64,000 nt of DNA from Pristionchus mayeri (Eukaryota > Nematoda > Chromadorea > Rhabditida > Neodiplogasteridae): the NCBI GenBank assembly GCA_036245805.1, contig BTRK01000004.1, forward strand, positions 37,660,907 through 37,724,906, in the 5' to 3' direction. Positions 1 through 12,381 of this stretch are shown one piece after another (the stretch's first letter is position 1; the number at the start of each line of letters is the position of its first letter). The translations under genes and the position numbers were made by a program. The notes beneath the pieces are model-generated. The model did not search any database, was not told the origin of the DNA, and saw only the letters and a program-made list of their open reading frames with translations.

Positions 1-2
1 TT

Positions 3-232
3 CTTAGCGACTGTTTGGGATCCATCCGAGTGGAAAGACTAGAGGTAGAGGCAGAAGGAAACAAGTGAGTTTTCATATTCTTTAGATACAAAACATTACA
101 CTGCTTTCAATTTCTTTTTTAGAACCGCCATCGAAGACCTTGTTCAGAGACTCAATGTGAAATCGGAAAAGATCATATTGAAGAATTGCAATCAATATAA
201 CACGTGTATCAAGAGTCAGTGGATGTGGCCGC
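3..232 (+). pseudogene. C-terminal fragment of an F-box-type family gene (partial at window start)
   Basis: Position 3 opens a frame reading LSDCLGSIRVERLEVEAEGN up to a donor at about 75. The acceptor at about 121 resumes in frame with TAIEDLVQRLNVKSEKIIL. The reading frame runs into the foldback element starting at 232 and stops there. The segment LGSIRVERLEV matches FESIRVGELRV in a second scrap at 1.75 kb, so both come from one family. The link to F-box genes is an inference from the general leucine-rich C-terminal style and from the F-box gene at 12.4 kb. The rest of the gene is off the window. It is probably non-functional because the 3' end is provided by a transposon. Confidence 0.4.
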
Positions 233-1618
233 GAACAATTTCTAAAAAATATTTTTAAAATCGGTTATACTGGGGTATATTACTATCCCAGACATAAGAA
301 TACGAATGATCCAAGTTATTTGTCCGTGAGCCGTCAATTAGGAATTCTCCGGTTTTGTTCCCGGCTATGCCGTATATCAGCTCCCAGATAAGCTATAGAG
401 ACGGCCATGGTCCTAAAAAATGCAGAAAATAATTTTGAGAAACATTTATGCATTTATTTTATTGCATATTTTGGAAGAACAACTTCCGTATTGTATAATA
501 AAAAAATAAAAATGGCAAAACCGTGGGGGTTCATAGTCTCATTTTTCGAATTCAATGTGTAGTAGACAAATATCGCTCCAGCGAAGGTTCGTAAATAGAT
601 AAAATTATTATTTGATAAGATTATTAAGAATATCGATACAATTATATATCTGAAAAAAAACAATTAAAATTCCACTAATTGAAATGTTTCAGAAAATGAA
701 GATTTGCAAATCTAATTTTTTTTCTGAATTTCTAAAATTAAGAAATATAAAATGTGTTATAGATTTTCAGACTCATCCACCCCAAGAATATTTTTCATGA
801 TGTAATTGCATCGATTTTCTTAGTAATCTTACCAAAAAATAATTTTAGGTCATTACGCACCTTCGCTGGAGCGATTTTCTTCGATAAATTTGAGAAGAAT
901 ACAACTTTCGATGGTGCGCCATGGTATTACTTTTGTTGACGGTGGCATATACTATCCCAATCGACTGTATTTGACCGTACCGTGATTATAAATTTTAAGT
1001 TTTAAATGATGAAAAACGTGCCCATAAGAGGATGCGAAATGCGTATTTTTCAAAAGTTCGAAATTTCGAATTTCGGACAGTAATTTAACTTTAATAGTTT
1101 GGAAACATCATAAAAAGGTACCAGAGAGTGAAATATAGTTAACCGGAATGAATTTTTTTGGAATTTCAGAACTGAAGTTCCGACTACAACACATTGAATG
1201 CGAAAAATGAGACTATGAACCCCCACCGTTTTGCCTTTTTTATTTTTTTATTATACAATACGGAAGTTGTTCTTCCAAAATATGCAATAAAATTCCCAGG
1301 AACTCTCGTACATCATTGCGAAAATATTTGATTTTCTCTCTGGAATACAGTTTTTCACCTAAAGAATTTTTCTTTTTGAGTTTCGCAATTCAATTTCAAC
1401 ATAAATGTTTCTCAAAATAATTTTCTGCATTTTTTAAGACCATTGTCGTGTCTCTAGCTCATCTATGAGCTTATATACGGTATAGCCGGGAACAAAACCG
1501 GAGAATTCCTAATTGACGGCTATCGGACAAATAACCTGGATCATTCCTATTCTCGTGTCTGGGATAGTAATATACCCCAGTATGACCGATTTTAAAAATA
1601 TTTTTTAGAAATTGTTCG
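232..1618. repeat. Foldback element, about 1.39 kb
   Basis: The first ~130 bases (CGAACAATTTCTAAAAAATA onward) reappear reverse-complemented at about 1490-1618. Inner blocks also pair: 425-560 with 1195-1430, and GCTCCAGCGAAGG near 575 with its complement near 865. No transposase frame is seen. It lies between two scraps of the same gene family. I found no convincing target duplication. Confidence 0.8.
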
Positions 1619-1639
1619 TGATGGACTTATTTTTGCTTC

Positions 1640-1831
1640 ATCGACTCGTGATACCTGTGATAAATAATTCTCTTCAAGCAATTTTAAATCGTTGCTCGTA
1701 CATTGACCGTCTTACGATATGACTAAGTAGTTATTCCATAAATTATTTCGCGCATGAAGATTTCATCAACTTTGTTAGCAACTGTTTTGAATCTATTCGG
1801 GTTGGCGAGCTTCGAGTAAATGGAATGCAGT
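1640..1831 (+). pseudogene. Second F-box-type family fragment
   Basis: The sequence reads approximately NNSLQAILNRCSYIDRL, then a stop, then FVSNCFESIRVGELRVNGMQ, ending at a GT at about 1830. It aligns with the start of the scrap at position 3. It is interrupted by stops and has no start or end, so it is a relic. Confidence 0.4.
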
Positions 1832-2691
1832 TAGTTTTGTTTTTTTTTCCTATTTTTACGCAGAACAATATCACACAACTGTTGAGTCAAGGGAAGGAAT
1901 AGGTAGTAGTCAGCAGTAGTCAGAAGCTCCATATTACATTATTTGCCACGTAAGATGGCCTTCGACCATCTGCGGTTGAGCGAATGAACACGTGCCAAAA
2001 TCGGCGAAATATCGATGGAAAAAAGTTGCCGCAGTCGGGGCATTTAGTCCATCCCCCATTTCCCCATACCCTCTCATTTATAGGTATCTCTCCCGTTAAT
2101 TTTAGTCGCACAACACCTGGAGATGGGGAGGGAATGATAAATGATAGGGGAAGGGGGTGGCGCGGGCCAGATCGAAGAATGGTATCCTTATTGTCATAAT
2201 TATCCCATAAGTCAGAATGGACTGAGGCAGAACGAAGAGACAGTTTCGCAGAAAGCTAGAGTTCGAGAAAAGAATCCACGGTCTCCTCAGTTTGTACACT
2301 CTCTCACAAATAGTCGAGAGAGTGTGGAAACTGACGAGACGGAGACCCGAATTGCGAACACTACTGAAAGACTCTGATCTCAGAGTGTGTGTGTGTGGGA
2401 AGGACAAAGACCCGACTTATCGATTAGGGTGCAAGCATAATGGAGAGAGTCGTTCCAGGAATACTCGCTATTTTATGAGAAAAGCCCCGCGCGGTTAGTC
2501 GATAAGCGTTGAACTGGATTATTCCTGAGATGGGGGGGGATAGTGAAAGTTCAGAGACGATGAGGGGGGAATAGAAGGAGAGGGAGAGGAGACAGTGAAT
2601 TATCGTATCAAGACGTTAGAGACATTTTCAACTTTCCTTCCTGCTCGTGCTTTGTTTAAGCTTGCGTGCTGGATTTATCAGCCATTTTGCC
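1832..2691. other. Intergenic, upstream of the acid phosphatase gene
   Basis: Purine-rich, low-complexity DNA (GGGGGAGG runs, a short GT run at 2386-2399). Open frames here are short, overlap on both strands and show no recognisable protein. A TTATCAG acceptor at about 2676-2682, ten bases before the ATG at 2692, may be a spliced-leader acceptor. Confidence 0.5.
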
Positions 2692-5600
2692 ATGTTGTTA
2701 CTCGTTTATTTGCTATGCTTCATCGATTTGACTCGGAGTCAAGAACACCTCGTTTTCGTCTCGGCGGTGAGTTCTTCACGCTCTCATCTTTTTACTGGTT
2801 TCGCTTTTTAAAACCAATTTACAAGTATGGTTACACTCATTGTATGGTCTACCTCATATGCCTGATCAAGAAAACTCACAAAATAGTGAGAATTTGAAAA
2901 ATAATAAATATAACTTTCCTCAGGTCTTCCGGCATGGCATGCGAGCACCGGAGACCACAGTGAATGGCATTCAGCACGATAAAGAAGCGTTTCCCTATGG
3001 ACTCGGCGAGCTCACTGAGGTGGGCTCTAGTATTTCCCTTTTTAGAATCTCTCAAAATGTTGTAACTATTGTGTTTCAGAATTTTCTCACGTTTCAAATC
3101 ACGGTTTGAAATTGCTATTGTGAACAGTTTCTCGTAAATGAATTAAAAAGCTCACAAAAATACAAAATTGAACGAAGAGTGGGTGCGCTTTCCACTTGTC
3201 AAGGTCACTTTCTCCTTGAGGCACAGGAGTAAGGGAAGGGCTAATGAGCGAGATCATTGAGTTGTGTGACCTTTACCATTGTATGAACAGTGACTGGAAT
3301 TTTTTACGTGTATTCCATAAAATGTTCATCGGGATCGACATTTTCACAAGGAGACCCATTTCAGAACGGAATCAGACGGTCGTTCGAGCTCGGTCGATTT
3401 CTGAATTATCGCTACGTCGATAACGTCTTCCTCACGCAGCACATGGACAATTCGGAGGTGGGTTGAACTATGCTCTCCGTTGAAAAAATTTCAGAAACTG
3501 TTGTTTCAATTATGAAAGCCTAACTTGTTTTCGTAAAAATGAGTTGCCGGGGGGCAATGAGATTTTTCTGAGTGATTTTTGAATTTAAATTCCAGTTCTA
3601 CTTCCAATCTGTGGACATCAATCGTTGCCTGATGACTGCACAGTCCGTCGCTCAAGGTACTATTTTGTTTCGCTATGATCCTTGCTCTTATTTGGCATCG
3701 TCTACAATGTTCATAACATGGAATATATTAGCATTCAATCTCGTGTCAGGAATGTTCTCTCCGTCGGGAAGAGTCGTCCCCATGCCTGTTCCCGTACACA
3801 CGAGGCCCCTCAAGAGCGACTGGGTCAGTTTATTTTACACCATTCAACCAACTTTTTAAAGTTCATCCTAAATCGAGGAGAACCTAGAATATGGCATTGT
3901 TAGGGGAACGTTCGTGAATGTGACCGTAAAAAATATGATATTAAAAATATGAAGATCAGATGTTGGCGTTCCCCTGGGACAAGTGTGACTCATTGGAGCG
4001 AGAATTCTCTAAGTACTGTGTGTTCCCCGATGTACGCAGCCTAAACACTGTAAGTCCTTGAGTTTGAGACTTACACCCCTAAACGAAATGGATATTACAG
4101 TTGCTGAACAATTATTGATCAAATATCAATTATTGATAAATCAAAATTAAAACGAAATGCTGACTAATCGCAATTCAGTTCCGCAAGTACCAGGGCGCGC
4201 TCTTCGACTGCATGGGCGCCAAGGGCACCTTCTTCAACGACACCTCTTCCTTCTCGATGATCGAGACACTCGTTACGCATGTAAGTATCTAATAAACATA
4301 CTAACAACTGTATTTCCGTGCCAGCGCTCAGATCAGGGTTTTTTTTTCATTGAACATGTCCTTACCATCACTTCTCATTCATCTTAGAGACATTTGATCA
4401 CTGATTGAAACACAAATGTTGCAGGAACTGGCGAACGCCCCGCTGCCTGGCTGGTACAATCCCATGCTGAAAGCAGAGGCGAAGGCAATGATGGCCAAGG
4501 TTGGTGAATAATGTTCAGGAAAATATTGATAATACATTGGCAATGAGTAAAATGTTGATCATCACTAAAGGCTCTGCCCTGATGGCCTGGCTTTATATTT
4601 TTAATATTTGTTTTCGATGATAGCACAATGGCAGCGAACTTGAACTATGTTTTGAAACATGAACAAATTCTGAAGCATAACCGAATTCAATGATTCTGTA
4701 TTTTTTCAGACCCAACGCTTTCAACTCGGCCTCGGCGAGTATCACAATCCGGCGATTCTACGACTGACGATAGGTGCATATTGCCCTAATTTTTCACCTC
4801 TCGCCCATAACGCTGTACGCAGCCAATAACTAGTCATTGTCTAGAAAATATTCTCAACCTCCATATGACTATCTGAGAGGATTAAGTATGTGCCGTACAA
4901 CGAAAAACAAAGTATCAATTTGAAGATTGTTCTAGGGGTAACATTTCGCGTAGAGTTCGAAAATCTACCTTAGGAAGCCGTATCTCTGACCCCTCATTTC
5001 CTGTGTCGCCCTCTACCTGGGTGGTCGGTTTTTGTAACTTTTGAAAGGCTCATCCAAACTCCATAAATGTATAGTAATTCTGAAATAGCTCGACGAAATA
5101 AACATTTTTACTGTTAGAAGTGAAGAGCTAACTCATCTGTGAAAAAATTTTAGGCCATTTGAATTCTCAAAATTGGTGCCCTGACGCCTTATCCTCTGAA
5201 TTCCCTTTTTTGAACATGTTCATTGGATTCTACGTTCATTGGAATAAATATCAAAATTTTGATCATGTGCAAATCGAAATTTGTAAGACAACGCAAAACC
5301 CACTCTGATCAATGCCAATCGACAAAACTCGTGTTCGAAAATATTAATACGTGAAAATTTGTCAAAATTTTACGAAAATGCTTTCAAAATATAATTTAAT
5401 TCTAATACAGAAGCTTAAAAATCGCATTTTCTTGAATTAATATTTCAACAATCACAACGTATGAGAGCCTCTATACAACTTTTTCTCATTTAGGTCGGTA
5501 CATATTATTCGAATTAATTTGAACTTGCGATATTTCAATTGTATTTTTTAAGTTAGCAACGTTCAAAATGGAGATTTTTCGAAGCTGAATTTTTTTTAAG

Positions 5601-8600
5601 AATGAGCGAAACTCCGCATTTTCAAGCGTAATCGTACTTCTGCATTTTTGAACAGTAAATATTTGTTCAATAGTGATCTGAAATCACGATGGTTTGCCTG
5701 AAAAATATACTGAGATTTTACATACTTCGCTTCCCTCGAAGCGAGAAACCCCATGCATCCCGCTCTTTTGGAGCGAAAAGATGTACCTAGGGGTAACTTT
5801 TCACGTAGAATCCAATGAACTTGTTCAAAAAAGGGCATTCAGAGCATAAGGCGTCAGGGCACCAATTTTGAGAATTCAAATGGCCTAAACTTTTTTCACA
5901 GATGAGTTAGCTCTTCACTTCTAACAGTAAAAATGTTTATTTCGTCGAGCTATTTCAGAATTACTATACATTTATGGAGTTTGGATGAACCTTTCAAAAG
6001 TTACAAAAACCGACCACCCAGGTAGAGGGCGACACAGGAAATGAGGCTTCAGCGATACGGCTTCCTAAGGTATATTTTCGAACTCTACGCGAAAAGTTAC
6101 CCCTAGAACAATCTTCAAATTGATACTTTATTTTTCGTTGTACGGCACACAGGTGAAATTGCTCAGTTCTCTCAGATAGTCACTCATATTGATCGAATTC
6201 AGACATTTTCTCACTTTTTTTTCATTTTCATTAAATTTTGCAGGCCAGGCGTTCGACACGCTTTTCAAGGAGATTCTGCACAAGTGGAACTGCCAGAGCA
6301 TGAGGGAGGACCCGAACTGCCGAGCGATTCTGCCACTCAAGTTCAAGGCCATATCGACGGTGAGTTATGATGCATTTTTTTTTAGTTTGACAGATACAAA
6401 TAGATTGTGTCCAAAAAGGACTCCCTGGGCATTTATCTGAACGATTCCTCACCGTCCCTAATCATTGTTATCAAACTACTCTCTACCGGTTCGATATGAT
6501 CATGCCAGTTTCTTGCCACCTCATGGCAGAATTAATTTCACAATTTCAGCAAGACTTCGTAATGAACTCCCTGTTGGAGAGTCTCGGAGTGCGCAGGGAA
6601 GCACTCGGAAAGGTGAGCCTTCCTATTCCTAATTGTTTCGTGACGTTTATGGCCCATGATAAATTGACGTGATGATAGTAGAAAAGGTTTTTTTTGTTTT
6701 CATCGCCTGCAATTCGACAGAATCATCAACATTCGAAAATGTGTTAACATGTATGAAACATGTGAAACATATCACGACTCTGACTGTGCGCTGAAACCCA
6801 TCGAAATACGATGAATTTCGAACAATATTTATCGCTACGCTTTGATACCGTTCCGCAGCTTTTGTAACTATAGCATGTTATTCTTGCAGGCACTGGCTCC
6901 CCAATACAACTCTCTGCTTCTGTTCGAGCTGTGGAACGTGAAGGGACAACCTATGATCAAGGTAATTTACTATTTTATTAAACTACTCAAATATGTATGT
7001 TTTCCCTCTCCAACTAAGAGTTGCGTTCAAAGATCAGAAAATGAACGATGATAATGAGACTTATCTTAAGTGTTTACAATCTGGAGAACATGTCGCTCCT
7101 AGTTCTTCTCCGTGAAGTTTGTCTAATTTCAGAGAGCAAGTTCATTGAGTGTTACCAGCATTGGCTTTCAGGTGCTCTACAAGCGCGGGACGCACACGAA
7201 CAAACTCGTGAATCTGAGTGGAAACACGCGCAATTGCAAGGGAGTCATCGCCTGCCCGCTGGAGCAATTCGCGTGAGTATTAGGGTTGGTAATTCGATGC
7301 GAGGAAGCGAATCCGCTACGCCTCTCCGTGGCCTGATTTTGCATTTCGATGGGGAGGCGTAGCAGAATCGCTATCTCGCATCAGCATCACATAGTAAACT
7401 ATGATAACTGAGATGATCATAATTAGATCGTCGCTGCCAACGAGTCATCAACATACAGTGATTAGGATAAGATGTCTAAGTATTAGGTTGGTGCGAAAGT
7501 TTCTGACTATTTTCATGTTCGGGCATTTTGACCTACCCCGTCCATCTCATTCAGCCAATCAACTAATGATTATTCATAGTTGATGAAGGCTTGGGAGTAC
7601 TTTTTACGCGATGTAATATCGGGTCAATTCGATCAGCAAGGATGACACTATTCACAGTCAAACTCTACATGGTGCTTGATTTTCAATACTTTTCAATTGA
7701 TCGTAACTCCAAGGACAAATGAGATTGATACAAACGTTAAAGATTATTGAGAAGCCTATTACAAAGGCATATAATTTGACTCTTCAGAAATTCTGGTCCC
7801 CTGAATTCCCGCTTAACATTTTGGCCAAATCAGTAAACTACGCTAATTGGAAAATGCTTGTTTTATATTTTCTGGCACTGTACTCGTATAGATCGACCTT
7901 GAGAGCTCAATAGTGGTTCATTATTTTCAACCTTCCTATCTTAGAACACAGTTATATTTAGGAACAGATTCATCAATCAATAGGCAATTAGGATATTTCG
8001 GAACCGCGATTTAGAAATTTAAACATCGAAATCAGCACTTTTTGTTGTTTCTCTCTTCTCACTCGCAATGAAGATCGGGTTTTTCACGCTTAACTGAACA
8101 AGCAACTCTTGCCCTAATACATATATGTTGGGCTAATTCAGGAGGTCTCAAATATGTGAGAAGTTGAGTTCATCCAAAAACACCGAAAAACACCATTTTC
8201 GGCAGTTTCGATATGAAAATAATGTTCTCACGTTCAATAACCGATATATACAATGTTAATGTTTTCCGGTACTCCACCACTACTGACGTCACTAAAACTA
8301 TAGAAGAATTGCAGGCAATCGAAATAGGCTAGGAGAAATTATGAAAAATAAAAAGTCAGAAACTTTCGCACCAACCTAATAAAATCAACGATTCTTTTCT
8401 TGAACCCTAGAAATAACATCAATTAAATATCTCATTTCAGTGGCTGCTGCGACGAGTACCGCACCTCGTCTCCCATGGAGGAGTGCGTCCATCGTCGGCC
8501 CTTTCCCACTCCCGAACCACTACTCGTCGCCGAGCCTCCCCTGCAGATTGATGCAGTGCATCCGCAGTTGCTGCAAGGGCTGCAGCCTCTGCAGCAACCG

Positions 8601-9053
8601 CAGCTGCAGCTTATGGAGCAACAGCGACAGCAAGAGCTGCAGCAGCAGCAACAACAACATCAATCCATGCAGCAACCTCAACTACAGCAGAACATCATCT
8701 TCGAGCAGCCGCTGCAGCAGCAGCCCTCGCTGCCCACTTCTCTGCAGCCGCCTCCGAACGTGCAGGAACTACAACAGCAGCTGGAAGAGCAACTGCGACA
8801 GTATGTGCAGCAGCAGCAAGCTGAGCATCAGCTGCAGCTGCAGCATCAACAGCTACAGCAGCAGATTGAGCAGCAGAAACTGCAGTTGCAGCAATTGCAG
8901 CAACAAGAACAGCAGTTGAAGAGACGGCAATTGCGTCAACCACAGCAAGTGACGCCGCAAGGCCTCCCGATTCTGCCTGTAGTATCTCCATTGAACAGTT
9001 TTTCTGAATCGAATTCCCTGGACATTCGCCGATATCTGAACCGTCGATCATAA
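2692..9053 (+). CDS. Secreted histidine acid phosphatase-like protein with Gln-rich C-terminal tail
   Basis: Fourteen exons: 2692-2766, 2924-3019, 3365-3457, 3596-3656, 3750-3823, 3960-4049, 4179-4280, 4425-4499, 4710-4773, 6244-6359, 6550-6612, 6890-6961, 7172-7272, 8441-9053. Phases close to a 564-aa protein. It begins with a hydrophobic signal peptide (MLLLVYLLCFIDL) and then has the family signature VFRHGMRAP, the phosphohistidine motif RHGxRxP. NGIRRSFELGRFL, TAQSVAQG, SLLESLGV and LWNVKGQPMIKVLYKRG match conserved blocks in order. The family hydrolyses phosphate monoesters, usually extracellularly or in lysosomes. Two oddities: the downstream His-Asp (HD) motif reads TQDFVMNSLLESLG, so His is replaced by Gln, and about 190 C-terminal residues are Gln-rich. 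Loss of the HD histidine may reduce or alter catalysis (inference). Introns 9 and 13 hold mobile elements. Start chosen for the signal peptide and the exon phases. Confidence 0.88.
4863..6189. repeat. Foldback element in intron 9 of the phosphatase gene
   Basis: Arms of about 320 bases: GTGCCGTACAACGAAAAACA near 4889 pairs with its complement ending near 6151, and the following 300 bases pair throughout. ATAT flanks both ends. The arms are clearly related to those of the 15973-18293 element (shared CCGTACAACGAAAAA and CTAGGGGTAAC blocks), so this is a family with at least two members here. No protein is coded. Confidence 0.85.
7308..7370. repeat. Short hairpin in phosphatase intron 13
   Basis: GCGAATCCGCTACGCCTC pairs imperfectly with GAGGCGTAGCAGAATCGC about 25 bases downstream. 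Probably a tiny non-autonomous element or a relic. Confidence 0.4.
7483..8379. mobile_element. Mariner-type non-autonomous element, 897 bp, in phosphatase intron 13
   Basis: Perfect terminal inverted repeats TTAGGTTGGTGCGAAAGTTT are flanked on both sides by TA, the target duplication of mariner elements. No transposase is recognisable inside. Size and ends resemble the element at 25518-26413. Confidence 0.85.
8564..8945 (+). repeat. CAG/CAA-rich glutamine-coding tract in the last phosphatase exon
   Basis: Imperfect CAG/CAA/CTG-rich DNA encoding Gln with interspersed Leu, Glu and Pro (for example QQQQQQHQSMQQPQLQQ). Mixed codons argue for a maintained amino acid sequence rather than a pure triplet expansion. 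The antisense Ala-rich frame at 8695-9051 is its shadow. Confidence 0.8.
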
Positions 9054-9740
9054 TACAACAAGTGTTGCCGAAATGCGATAAAATTGATTATGTACTTCAT
9101 AATCATTGAGGTTGGATCTTGTTCTGGTTCAATCATTCCAAGTCTTTTGAATTGGAAAGGGTAATGGTCAGTTAGGAGGACCATAGTAATGTTCACAACT
9201 AGACATTAACGAATTGCCGGTTCTCTGACCGGTTATACAGTGCGAGAGAGCGTTAGAGTCGATAAGGATGCAAGGATACTGTAGGATTACGGTACCCGAT
9301 CGCACTCGTCGATGTCGTCTCCGATGCACAGTAGTCTGGCCGATTCGAGGGGCGCTTCAGGGGCTCATGTTAAGAGACCGGATCGGTAAGAATGGACCAT
9401 CCCCCGGACACGATTCCTTAGGAATGAGATCCAGGCGGCCACATTGTATGTGTGTGGACCCCTTGCCATCAAGTATCACATAGGACTATCAAATAGCTGC
9501 GTCGGTCTTTGAGGCGTCAATTATTGGGTCGGAAAGTTCAAAAATCGAAAAATCATATTTCCTAAACGCGATAAAATAAACTCAAAACCTCTTCAGTTTT
9601 ACACTAGGCATTGCCAATAACGAAAAATAAATCATTGAAATCGATTCCAGCTCGACTGTAAAATTGATTTCGTACCCAAAATTTTCGGTTTTTCTGCTCT
9701 CACTTTTGAATATTTCAATAGCGAACATTCTAACTAAGCG
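9054..9740. other. Intergenic, downstream of the phosphatase gene
   Basis: Presumably the 3' UTR followed by unassigned sequence. No gene, RNA or repeat was recognised. Small frames are not supported. Confidence 0.4.
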
Positions 9741-10564
9741 GGGGGGTGACAAAACGGCAACGACATAACGGCAAGCGACAAAACGGCAACGGAGCATAAC
9801 AGTGGAGAGTTGTCCTAGAACATCGGGAATGGTCTGTATCACATCAGTAGATTTTCTACGTAATTATCAATAACATGATCTTTGATCTTTTGGAGGTTGA
9901 CGACAAAACGGCAACGAGCGATAGTACCACTCTGAATAATCCCAGAGCTCTCGGGAAGGCATCAATCGATAGCTAATGACCTGTCCTATTCATTCGACAT
10001 CTGATCGTTCGTTGACCAACTGACGACAAAAAGGCAACGAGTAATATCTATGTTAACTCGAGCTTCTGGATGATTCTGAGTAGTGTTTTGACTCGTTGCC
10101 GTTTTGTCGCTAATTGGTCAAAGATCACAGATCAGAGGTCGAATGAATAGAGCAGATCATTAGCTATCGATTGGTGCCGATCTGAGCGCTATGGGATGAT
10201 TCTGAACCGTTTTATGACTTGTTGCCGTTTTGTCGTCAGTTAGTCAAAGATCAAAGATCAGATGTTGAATGGATAGGGCAGGTCATTAGATATCGATTGA
10301 TGCCTTCCCGAGAGCTGAGGGATTATTCAGAGTGGTACTATCGCTCGTTGCCGTTCTGTCGTCAACCTCCAAAAGATCAAAGATCATGTTATTGATAATT
10401 ACGTAGAAAATCTACTGATGTGATACAGACCATTCCCGATGTTCTAGGACAACTCTCAACTGAGTTATGCTCCGTTGCCGTTTTGTCGCTTGCCGTTATG
10501 TCGTTGCCGTTTTGTCGTAAATAAGCCGTGTTGCCGTTTTGTCGTTGCCGTTTTGTCACCCCTC
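9741..10564. mobile_element. Foldback transposon with 8-bp target duplication and an iterated 15-mer
   Basis: The outer ends are GGGGGGGTGACAAAACGG on the left and, reverse-complemented, GGAGGGGTGACAAAACGG on the right. The arms pair over about 350 bases. AACTAAGC occurs immediately outside both ends, an 8-bp target duplication of hAT-like length. The motif GACAAAACGGCAACG or a close variant recurs about a dozen times, in mirrored orientation on the two arms. No transposase frame. Confidence 0.88.
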
Positions 10565-11763
10565 CAACTAAGCTTATAATGTAGCCCAGTGAATTCTGCT
10601 TCGAATGGTACCAAAGCGAATTCACACGGACGTTCCCGCCATTGCCTCCCAAAGCGAAATTTGCATCTCTTTCTTATCGAAATTGAATTATTGCCACAAA
10701 ATACAGATTCAGATAAATGCAAATTGCGGAAAATGGTGCTACAAGAACGTATACGTATAATTAAGAATAAAAATCGAGGGTTTGCTTTATTTTGAAAAAT
10801 TCGATTTTCACACCTTCGATTGGTGCTCAATTTGCTCATTCAAAACTCGGAAATTTCAATTTATCTGTGACCTGCACTACATTTATGTTGAAATGGGCTA
10901 GTCATAGGTTAAGATAATCCAAACCAGACATCGAGAGAAATTTGTTTGCCCAACATATTTGCGCTCGAAAAATGAGAAATCAATGGTGGTGATGAATATT
11001 TTTGATCAGATTTTCAAGTATTTGGACTATATTTGGTCAAGTTAGATCCAACTTATCCCAATCGTGCAAAAATGTTCATAAAAAAGCTTTGTAAAATTTT
11101 TTTTGAAAAAATGTATTTCACATCTTCGATTTTAGCGTTTTTACATGGTGAAAATATGCAAATATTACATCGCATATCCATGCGGAGTTGGATATATCGA
11201 AAGTATAGCTTCGTATGAACTATTTTTTAGATAAGTCTCTTCAGAGTATCACTAGATTCCGCTAATTCGTTATTTCGAATCTTGGAGAAATTAAGAGAGG
11301 TGAGAGATGGAAGCATGAGAATCTTAGATATATTGACGAATATATATCACAATTTGTCGATTTATAATGCAATTTGATGATTTCCTTCCTAAAATCCCTA
11401 CAATAACCACGCACCATGACAATTTGACAACTTTCAAAATAAATTGTTTTTAAGGATTTAGATAATTTCAATTTTCAAAATTAAGAAAAATATATATTGC
11501 CTTTATGCATTTAAATGGTTTGACTGGTTCATACTCGCAAATTCAAAACGAAACACGTTTGATTTGCAAGAACTGTGAATAGTGGATAGTAAACCACACG
11601 CAGGGCAGATATCAGAACCATCGATCGAATATTTATAAGATGCTGTTTAAATATGATTCTAGAGATGAGATCGTAACAAATGATGTTGAATCACATTTTT
11701 GTTCAATCAAGCCGTGCGCTTTCAATTCGTGGCCTGTTACAATGTCTCTCACCAATTAGTACG
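10565..11763. other. Intergenic AT-rich sequence
   Basis: No coding exon, RNA gene or repeat recognised between the foldback element and the small element at 11.76 kb. Confidence 0.4.
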
Positions 11764-11983
11764 CTGTCAGATGAGGACGCACATTTTGTAAACATAGTTG
11801 TCTGAAACTTATGCGCCCAAAATAAAATTCCCAACTTGTAAACAAGCCAATCAGACTTCACAAGTGGGAAATGGATTTGGGCATAGGGGAGTTTACAACT
11901 TGTTTACATGTTTACATCTTGTTACAGTTTACATGTTTACCTGCTTATTTACATCTTGTGCGACCTCACCTGAGTCTGACAGT
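11764..11983. repeat. Small inverted-repeat element (about 220 bp)
   Basis: CTGTCAGATGAGGACGCACA pairs with the complement of the end at about 11950-11983 (CTGTCAGACTCAGG...GTCGCACA). Between them are iterations of TTGTTTACA/TGTAAACAA. Likely a MITE upstream of the F-box gene. Confidence 0.55.
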
Positions 11984-12381
11984 ACAAGAGGAGCGTGACC
12001 GCTTGTGCACTGAGGAGAGATATACCCTTTGGTCAAACTCCGTCGCTTGAGTGCTACTGGTGAGAGACGAGCATGCCCTCTGGTATTCTCTCAGACTCCC
12101 TCAATGAAAATTTCGGCCATACTTGGGTCGTAAGCGGGCAAGAAGACTATGTTTCAACCGGGTCTATTCAGTGACTCTTATTCATTAATTTTCGAATAAT
12201 TTAGTTCTTCAAACTAAATTAATCATGCCGTCGTATTGATTCACCTTTTTTTTATATTTCTTAAATTGTTCTTCAACATTTTATGAGAAGGCGTAGCCTC
12301 TAATAACTTATTCGTGAATCAGTTTGCGTCATTCTTTCGCCAGTATAGTCAATTATGTATGCATCCCTTTCAGACATCACA

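Noticed and set aside
8695..9051. 118-aa minus-strand Ala-rich frame
   Set aside because: It is the antisense shadow of the Gln-rich exon (CTG/TGC-rich DNA keeps the frame open).
9741..10564. CRISPR-like spaced repeats
   Set aside because: Repeats are in both orientations, unevenly spaced and within a transposon with target duplication; the genome is eukaryotic.
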